A stretch of 10,958 nucleotides of DNA from Candidatus Merdimorpha stercoravium (GTDB lineage Bacteria; Bacteroidota; Bacteroidia; Flavobacteriales; UBA1820), in assembly GCA_018715295.1 (NCBI GenBank), contig DVLY01000145.1:1-10958 (forward strand), given 5' to 3'. Below are positions 6,326-10,958 of the stretch, piece by piece (the first letter of the stretch is position 1; each line of letters opens with the position of its first letter). Made by a program: the position numbers and the translations under genes. The notes beneath the pieces are model-generated. The model was not told where the DNA came from. It did no database searches and was given only the letters and a program-made list of their open reading frames with translations.

Positions 6326-7450
6326 CTACTTGCGCCCCAAAAGTTCGTTGTACAAGGCATACATGCGCTCCGAGGTATCCCCGTCGGAGAAGCGCTGCAC
6401 CTGCCGCAAGCCTTCGCCGCACAGACGCGTGCGCAGTTCGCCGTCCCGCCACAGCCGATCCATCGCCTCCGTGATGGCCCGCACGTCGCGGCACGGGACG
6501 TAGAGCGCCCCTTGCCCGCCCGCCTCGGAAAAACACCCGCCCGAGGAAGTGAGCACCGCCTTGCCGCAGCCCATCGCTTCGACGATCGGCAGACCGAAAC
6601 CTTCGTAAATGCTGGGATACGCCACAAAACGGCTCCTGTGGTACAAGCAGGCCAACTGAAAGGAAGACACCCCGCTGAGCAGCCGCACCCGGGAGGAAAG
6701 CCCGTGGCGCTCGATGTACCGGTCCAACTGCTGCCCGTAGCGGCCGCTGCGACGGCCGACCAACACCAGGTTCACCTCGGGAAGCGCCCGGAGTGCCTCC
6801 AGCAGCACGCCCTGGTTTTTGCGGCGCTCGATCGTTCCCACGCAGAGCACGAAATCCTTCGGCAAGTCGAAGCCGGAGAGCTGCTCTTCCACCCGATCGG
6901 CCGACAGACCGCCGGTGTACAACGGAGCGATGCTTTGGTACACGACCCGGATTTTTTCCTCGGGCACCCCCAGGAGCTCCACGATGTCCTTGCACGTCTG
7001 GCGGCTGATGGCCACCACCGCATCGGCTACCCGGGTGGCGTACCGTACTTTCCGGACGTGCATCCACGCATCGAAAGCCGAGTAGAACTCCGGATGGCGC
7101 ATGAAGATCAGGTCGTGGATGGTGACCACGCTGCGCACCGGGGTGCGTTCGATGCCTATGGGGAGCTCATGGCTCAATCCGTGATAAAGTTCCACCCCAT
7201 CCTTGGCGGCGATTCCGGCCAGAGCCGAAGTGCGCCACAGACTGCCCATACGCCGCCATGCGCCCTGCGGAAAGACCGTGCGCACGTTGGGCGCCGAGGT
7301 AAAATCCACCTCCATCCCGGCGCGGGGGGTGTACAGCACGATGGGGTCCTGCGGGTGATTCCGCACCAACTGGCCGACCAGGGTCCGGCTGTAGTTGCCC
7401 AACCCGGAGCGGTTGTTGAACAGGCGTTTGGCATCGAAACCTATCTTCAT
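6326..7450 (-). CDS. GT-B glycosyltransferase, GT4-like (glycosyl transferases group 1)
   Basis: This 374-residue enzyme has two Rossmann-like domains and probably transfers a sugar from a nucleotide-sugar donor to a glycan acceptor at the cytoplasmic face; substrates cannot be read from sequence. The N-terminal acceptor domain starts MKIGFDAKRLFNN..GLGNYSR (1-22) and includes VVTIHDLIF (108-116) and VVAISRQTCKDI (145-156). The donor domain carries VGTIERRKN (204-212), NLVLVGRRSG (227-236) and the EX7E motif EGFGLPIVE with Glu283 and Glu291, followed by SEAGGQGALYV (308-318). There is no signal peptide or membrane segment. The ATG at 7450 is chosen because the family N-terminus begins there and a consensus promoter lies about 30-60 nt upstream; the frame stays open further upstream but overlaps prfC. 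It stands alone, with no polysaccharide cluster visible beside it. Similar stand-alone enzymes are often labelled mannosyltransferases, but that is not supported here. Confidence 0.92.
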   Translation of the reverse strand: MKIGFDAKRLFNNRSGLGNYSRTLVGQLVRNHPQDPIVLYTPRAGMEVDFTSAPNVRTVFPQGAWRRMGSLWRTSALAGIAAKDGVELYHGLSHELPIGIERTPVRSVVTIHDLIFMRHPEFYSAFDAWMHVRKVRYATRVADAVVAISRQTCKDIVELLGVPEEKIRVVYQSIAPLYTGGLSADRVEEQLSGFDLPKDFVLCVGTIERRKNQGVLLEALRALPEVNLVLVGRRSGRYGQQLDRYIERHGLSSRVRLLSGVSSFQLACLYHRSRFVAYPSIYEGFGLPIVEAMGCGKAVLTSSGGCFSEAGGQGALYVPCRDVRAITEAMDRLWRDGELRTRLCGEGLRQVQRFSDGDTSERMYALYNELLGRK

Positions 7451-7480
7451 ACGGCAAGCGGGTCTTTTTCTTTCCCGGGG

Positions 7481-7512
7481 CAAAAATATCCTTTTGTCCC
7501 CACGCAGGCAAA
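7481..7512 (-). promoter_or_regulatory. Bacteroidota-type promoter for the glycosyltransferase
   Basis: On the minus strand, TTTG (7512-7509), exactly 20 nt, then TATTTTTG (7488-7481) gives a full match to the Bacteroidota consensus. Transcription would start near 7475, leaving a leader of about 25 nt before the ATG at 7450. Confidence 0.75.
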
Positions 7513-7525
7513 TTTTCCCTTCCGC

Positions 7526-7560
7526 TTTGCGCAAAAACGCCGTCGTCCGGGCTATTTTTG
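7526..7560 (+). promoter_or_regulatory. Probable Bacteroidota-type promoter for prfC
   Basis: TTTG (7526-7529) and TATTTTTG (7553-7560) fit the consensus boxes, but the 23-nt spacer is longer than the usual 19-21. A second -7-like TAAATTTG follows at 7562-7569 without a well-placed TTTG partner. Start sites near 7567-7576 would leave a 20-30-nt leader before the ATG at 7596. The promoter faces away from that of the glycosyltransferase, with its -33 box only 13 nt from the other's. Confidence 0.55.
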
Positions 7561-7595
7561 CTAAATTTGCACCCCGTAACACTTTCGACAAAAGT

Positions 7596-9182
7596 ATGGG
7601 ATTCAAGGAGGAAACGGCGCGCCGCCGCACTTTCGGCATCATTTCGCACCCCGACGCGGGTAAAACCACCCTGACGGAAAAACTGTTGCTCTTTGCCGGA
7701 GCGATCCAGGAGGCGGGGGCGGTCAAATCGAACAAGATAAAAAAAGGCGCGGCTTCGGACTTTATGGAGATCGAACGCCAGCGAGGCATCTCGGTAGCCA
7801 CTTCGGTGATGGCTTTCGAATACAAAGGCTACAAGATCAACATCCTCGACACCCCGGGGCACAAGGATTTCGCAGAGGACACCTACCGCACGCTCACCGC
7901 GGTGGACAGCGTGATCGTGGTGATCGACGTGGCCAAAGGTGTGGAGGAACAGACCGAAAAACTGGTCGGGGTGTGCCGCATGCGCAACATTCCGATGATC
8001 GTCTTCGTCAACAAACTGGACCGCGAAGGCCGGGATGCCTTCGACGTGATGGACGAGGCGGAGCAGAAACTGGGACTTCACCTGTGCCCGATGAGCTTCC
8101 CCATCGGGATGGGGGCCGAATTCAAAGGCATCTACAACCTCCACCGTCGTAACGTCCGCCTGTTCTCCGGCGCCCAGAAACAAAAGGTGGAAGAGGCCGT
8201 GGAGATAGACCGGCTCGACGACCCGCAACTCGACACACTGGTAGGCGCATCGGCCGCAAACCGCCTGCGGGACGACCTGGAACTGGTCCAGGGGGTCTAT
8301 CCGGAATTTTCCCTCGAAAAATACCTCGCCGGAGAGCAACAGCCGGTCTTCTTCGGTTCGGCGCTGAACAATTTCGGGGTGCAGGAACTGTTGGACACCT
8401 TCGTGGAAATCGCCCCCGCCCCGCGCGCCAAAATGTCCGACGTCCGCCTGGTGGAGCCTTCGGAAAAAACGTTCTCGGGCTTCGTCTTCAAGATCCACGC
8501 CAACATGGACCCCAAACACCGCGACCGCCTGGCTTTTGTCAAGGTGGTATCGGGGACCTTCCGCCGCAATGTCAACTACCTGCACGTGAGGATGGGGAAA
8601 ATGATGAAATTCGCCAGCCCGAACGCCTTCTTCGCCGAGAAAAAACAAGTGGTGGACGAGTCGTATCCGGGAGACATCGTCGGACTGCACGACACGGGCA
8701 ATTTCAAGATCGGCGATACGCTCACCGAAGGCGAGGTGCTCAACTTCAAGGGCATTCCTTCCTTCTCGCCCGAGCACTTCCGCTACATCAACAACGCCGA
8801 CCCGATGCGCGCCAAACAACTCTCCAAGGGCATCGACCAACTGATGGACGAAGGCGTGGCCCAACTTTTCACCCTCGATCTCAACGGGCGGAAGATCATC
8901 GGAACGGTGGGGGCGCTCCAGTTCGAAGTGATCCAATACCGTCTCGAACACGAATACAACGCCCTGTGCACCTACGAAGCCGTCCCGGTGTACAAAGCCT
9001 GCTGGATCGAGGCCGAAGACCCCGAGGGAGAAGAGTTCCGCGAATTCCAACGGGTGAAAAACCGCTTCATGGCGCACGACAAGGACGGGCGGGCGGTCTT
9101 CCTGGCCGACTCGGCCTTTTCCATCACCATGGCGCAGGAAAAATACCCGTCGGTACACCTGCATTTCACTTCCGAATTCTAA
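7596..9182 (+). CDS. prfC: Peptide chain release factor 3 (RF3)
   Basis: This 528-residue translational GTPase recycles class I release factors RF1/RF2 from the ribosome after termination. All G motifs are present: SHPDAGKTT (17-25), RGIS (63-66), DTPGHKDF (85-92), NKLD (139-142) and GSA (254-256). Domain II and the RF3-specific C-terminal domain (about 390-528, FSPEHFRYINNADP...) follow. The DAGKT P-loop (in place of the DHGKT of IF-2 and EF-Tu) and the length match RF3 and argue against EF-G. The ATG at 7596 begins directly at the family N-terminus (MGFKEETARRRTFGIISHPD); the frame extends further upstream but across the promoter. lrgA follows after 19 nt without a visible terminator or promoter, so prfC-lrgA-lrgB is probably one transcript. 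Confidence 0.97.
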   Translation: MGFKEETARRRTFGIISHPDAGKTTLTEKLLLFAGAIQEAGAVKSNKIKKGAASDFMEIERQRGISVATSVMAFEYKGYKINILDTPGHKDFAEDTYRTLTAVDSVIVVIDVAKGVEEQTEKLVGVCRMRNIPMIVFVNKLDREGRDAFDVMDEAEQKLGLHLCPMSFPIGMGAEFKGIYNLHRRNVRLFSGAQKQKVEEAVEIDRLDDPQLDTLVGASAANRLRDDLELVQGVYPEFSLEKYLAGEQQPVFFGSALNNFGVQELLDTFVEIAPAPRAKMSDVRLVEPSEKTFSGFVFKIHANMDPKHRDRLAFVKVVSGTFRRNVNYLHVRMGKMMKFASPNAFFAEKKQVVDESYPGDIVGLHDTGNFKIGDTLTEGEVLNFKGIPSFSPEHFRYINNADPMRAKQLSKGIDQLMDEGVAQLFTLDLNGRKIIGTVGALQFEVIQYRLEHEYNALCTYEAVPVYKACWIEAEDPEGEEFREFQRVKNRFMAHDKDGRAVFLADSAFSITMAQEKYPSVHLHFTSEF

Positions 9183-9201
9183 AAAAACGACTTTTTATCC
9201 C

Positions 9202-9624
9202 ATGTCCTCCTCGCTCAAACTGTTCAAACAACTGGGGATCGTCCTGCTGATCACCTTCGCCGGGGAGTGTATTTCCCGCTTCTCGGGCATTCCGGTACCG
9301 GGCAGCATCGTCGGGATGATCCTGCTGCTGGTCCTGCTGAAACTGAAAATCCTCCGCGTGGAACAGATCGCCGAACTGTCCGACTTTCTGCTGGCGCACA
9401 TCAACTTCTTTTTCATCCCGGTGGGCGTAGGCATCATGGTGTCGTACAAATACCTCGAAGGGCATTACCTGTCCGGCATCGCCCTGATCCTGATCACGAC
9501 CGTCATCGTGATGGCAGTATCGGGGGGCGTTACCGAATTTCTGGCCCGGCGGCGTGAAAAACGCGTCGCCGCCCGCGCAGCCGCCCAATCGTCCCACGGA
9601 AAAAAGGAGGAGGAGAAAAAATGA
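9202..9624 (+). CDS. lrgA: CidA/LrgA-family membrane protein
   Basis: This 140-residue protein has about four membrane helices (about 9-27, 32-49, 60-81, 89-112). It carries the LrgA/CidA signature IPVPGSIVGM (30-39), a FFIPVGVGIM segment (70-79), and a very charged Arg/Lys/Glu tail (115-140). The family was first described as holin-like regulators of murein hydrolases and autolysis. In several bacteria the LrgAB pair is now linked to pyruvate uptake, and the plant homologue PLGG1 transports glycolate/glycerate; which applies here cannot be told. The gene lies 19 nt after prfC, and its stop overlaps the lrgB start (ATGA), so the two are translationally coupled. The long charged tail is a visible peculiarity. 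Confidence 0.93.
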   Translation: MSSSLKLFKQLGIVLLITFAGECISRFSGIPVPGSIVGMILLLVLLKLKILRVEQIAELSDFLLAHINFFFIPVGVGIMVSYKYLEGHYLSGIALILITTVIVMAVSGGVTEFLARRREKRVAARAAAQSSHGKKEEEKK

Positions 9625-10325
9625 GCGCTTTCCACACCTTGACGTCCCTGCCCCTGTTCGGAATCCTGTTGTGCCTGCTGGCCTATGTAGCCGCCTGCCG
9701 CATCCGCCAGGCTACAGGCAGCGTCGCGGCCAATCCGTTCCTGATCGCAGCCATCCTGGTGGTAGCTGTGCTGCTGATCTTCCGCATCCCTTACCAGGAC
9801 TTCAACCAGGGAGGACAGTTCATCAATTTCTTCCTCTCGCCCATTACCGTCATCCTGGCTGTCCCGCTGTACAAACACCGCCACCTGCTCAACCACTACC
9901 TGAAAGCCATCGCAGCGGGCATCGCCGCCGGCGTAGCGGCGGCGATGATCAGCGTGATCGGTTTTTCGCGGCTCATGGGACTGGACAGCGTCCTGGAACG
10001 CTCACTGGTCTCCAAGTCCATCACCACCCCTATCGGCATCGAGATCACCCGCTCCATCGAGGGGGTAGAAGGCATCACCATCCTGGCCATCATCCTCTCG
10101 GGCATCTTCGGAGCGATCATCGCCCCGGTAGTATTCCGTTACACCGGCATCCGGCACCCGGTGGCGCAAGGCATCGGTTTGGGTTCGGCCTCGCACGCCA
10201 TCGGCACTTCGAAAGCCATCGAAATGGGCGAGCAACAAGGAGCCATCAGCGGGCTGACCATCGGCATTGCCGGCATCACCACCGTGCTGGTCGTACTGGT
10301 GCTGGATGTTTTCCTGTGGGATTGA
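9621..10325 (+). CDS. lrgB: CidB/LrgB-family membrane protein
   Basis: This 234-residue polytopic inner-membrane protein is the partner of LrgA. Conserved family segments are clear: FLSPITVILAVPLYK (71-85), SKSITTPIGIEIT (131-143) and the glycine/serine-rich GLGSASHAIGTSKAIEMGE (186-204) with QQGAISGL after it. The family is about 230 residues, so the gene is complete. The start ATG at 9621 sits within the last codons of lrgA (4-nt overlap), typical of stoichiometric partners. No two-component system (LytSR/LrgR type), which often neighbours this pair in Firmicutes, is present in the window. No convincing terminator is seen in the 112 nt before the convergent gene. Confidence 0.94.
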   Translation: MSAFHTLTSLPLFGILLCLLAYVAACRIRQATGSVAANPFLIAAILVVAVLLIFRIPYQDFNQGGQFINFFLSPITVILAVPLYKHRHLLNHYLKAIAAGIAAGVAAAMISVIGFSRLMGLDSVLERSLVSKSITTPIGIEITRSIEGVEGITILAIILSGIFGAIIAPVVFRYTGIRHPVAQGIGLGSASHAIGTSKAIEMGEQQGAISGLTIGIAGITTVLVVLVLDVFLWD

Positions 10326-10437
10326 CCTCCACGTTTTTACCTGCAGCCCGGGCGCAAACCCTCCCCGAGGAGTCCGAAAGCACTGACGGGGTTTCCTCCC
10401 TACCCCCTTGCCCCGACCGCTTCAAAGCGCAGCGTTC

Positions 10438-10958
10438 CTACACTTGTTTCTTGTACGTGATGGCGGCTACGGTGTCCAACACGAGGGCAAAAGTTGCCAG
10501 TGCTGCATAACGGGGCCACAACTCGAGAATGGTCGTTCCCTTGAGGTATACGGCCTGGATGATGTCGATAAAGTAGCGCGGCGGCAGGAAATAAGTAATC
10601 GTCTGTGCCCAGGAGGGCATCGAAGCGATCGGGGTAACCAAACCGCTCATCAGCACGAAAACCATGATGAAGAAAAACTGGACGAACATCGCCTGCTGCA
10701 TCGTCGCCGAGTGATTGGCCACGATCACGCCCAATCCCGACATGGCCAGCACGAAAAGCACCGCCGCCAGATAAATCGCCCCGAGGGTTCCCACCGGCAC
10801 CAACCCGTAAACCCACCATCCGAGCAGCATCGAAAGGGACAACACCCCCAATCCGATGATCCAGTAAGGGATCAGTTTGGCCAAGGTGAAGGTAAATCGT
10901 CCTACCGGCGTGGCATTGATCTGCTCGATGGTGCCGGATTCCTTCTCGCCTACCAGGT
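10438..10958 (-). CDS. ABC-2 type transporter permease (3' part, cut by window edge)
   Basis: The last 172 residues of an ABC exporter permease are visible. The frame is open to the window end, and reading back from the edge gives LVGEKESGTIEQINATPVGR, the amphipathic coupling segment (EKE.GT.EQ..ATP) that precedes the membrane half in the YhhJ/YbhR-like ABC-2 family. About four or five hydrophobic helices follow, with MSGLVTPIASMPSWAQ and FLPPRYFIDIIQAVYLKG, typical of the last periplasmic helix pair. A TTG at 10884 could be mistaken for a start, but the homology continues upstream, so the true start lies beyond 10958. Such permeases usually sit last in efflux operons with an HlyD-like adaptor, an ATPase and a second permease; that partner set would lie to the right. 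It converges with lrgB. Confidence 0.9.
   Translation of the reverse strand, partial: LVGEKESGTIEQINATPVGRFTFTLAKLIPYWIIGLGVLSLSMLLGWWVYGLVPVGTLGAIYLAAVLFVLAMSGLGVIVANHSATMQQAMFVQFFFIMVFVLMSGLVTPIASMPSWAQTITYFLPPRYFIDIIQAVYLKGTTILELWPRYAALATFALVLDTVAAITYKKQV

Noticed and set aside
7167..9164. A 665-residue open frame antisense to prfC that also runs into the glycosyltransferase gene
   Set aside because: Its first part is a His/Val-rich shadow of prfC, and its end is an out-of-frame reading of the glycosyltransferase gene. No domain is visible.
10326..10437. Terminator between lrgB and the ABC permease gene
   Set aside because: Only a bulged CCCCG/CGGGG pairing (10363-10367 with 10387-10391) is visible, with no T-run of note on either strand.
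10884..10884. TTG at 10884 as the start of the ABC permease
   Set aside because: The in-frame sequence upstream to the window edge (EKESGTIEQINATPVGR) is the conserved coupling segment of ABC-2 permeases, so the gene is cut by the edge and does not start here.
1..10958. CRISPR arrays, tRNA or rRNA genes, insertion sequences, phage or defence genes
   Set aside because: I looked on both strands and saw no regularly spaced repeats, no tRNA cloverleaf, and no transposase, integrase, nuclease or toxin-antitoxin frames.

Overview
The window looks like chromosomal housekeeping DNA from a Bacteroidota species, most likely order Bacteroidales and possibly Rikenellaceae/Alistipes-like. The evidence is the Bacteroidota-type promoters (TTTG, about 20 nt, TAnnTTTG), mostly A-rich leaders in place of Shine-Dalgarno sites, GC-rich coding DNA, and IF-2 and NusA proteins of the Bacteroidales kind. 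The genus is an inference from protein flavour, not from a search. I see no phage, transposase, CRISPR array, rRNA or tRNA.

Left part (1-1340): a small thiol-sensor-type HxlR regulator (minus) is divergent from a DJ-1/PfpI-family gene (plus). The 150-nt gap between them holds two related operator-like sequences. Downstream of the regulator lie a terminator-like hairpin and a diverged tandem repeat that contains a long hairpin. A strong bidirectional terminator (1303-1338) separates the DJ-1 gene from the next operon.

Centre (1429-6300, minus strand): the conserved rimP-nusA-infB operon, for 30S maturation, transcription elongation/termination and translation initiation. A well-matched promoter (6245-6276) is followed almost at once by an intrinsic-terminator-like hairpin (6188-6220) that precedes rimP. 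This arrangement suggests leader attenuation, possibly NusA autoregulation, and is the most interesting regulatory signal here.

Right part: a stand-alone GT-B glycosyltransferase (minus, 6326-7450) is divergent from prfC (release factor 3, plus), with face-to-face promoters between them. prfC is followed after 19 nt by lrgA and lrgB, a membrane pair whose reading frames overlap by 4 nt. At the right edge, converging on lrgB, is the 3' part of an ABC-2 type transporter permease whose start lies outside the window.

No clearly new multi-gene system is visible. The points worth checking are regulatory (rimP leader, HxlR operators), a repeat family (81-217), and the prfC-lrgAB linkage.
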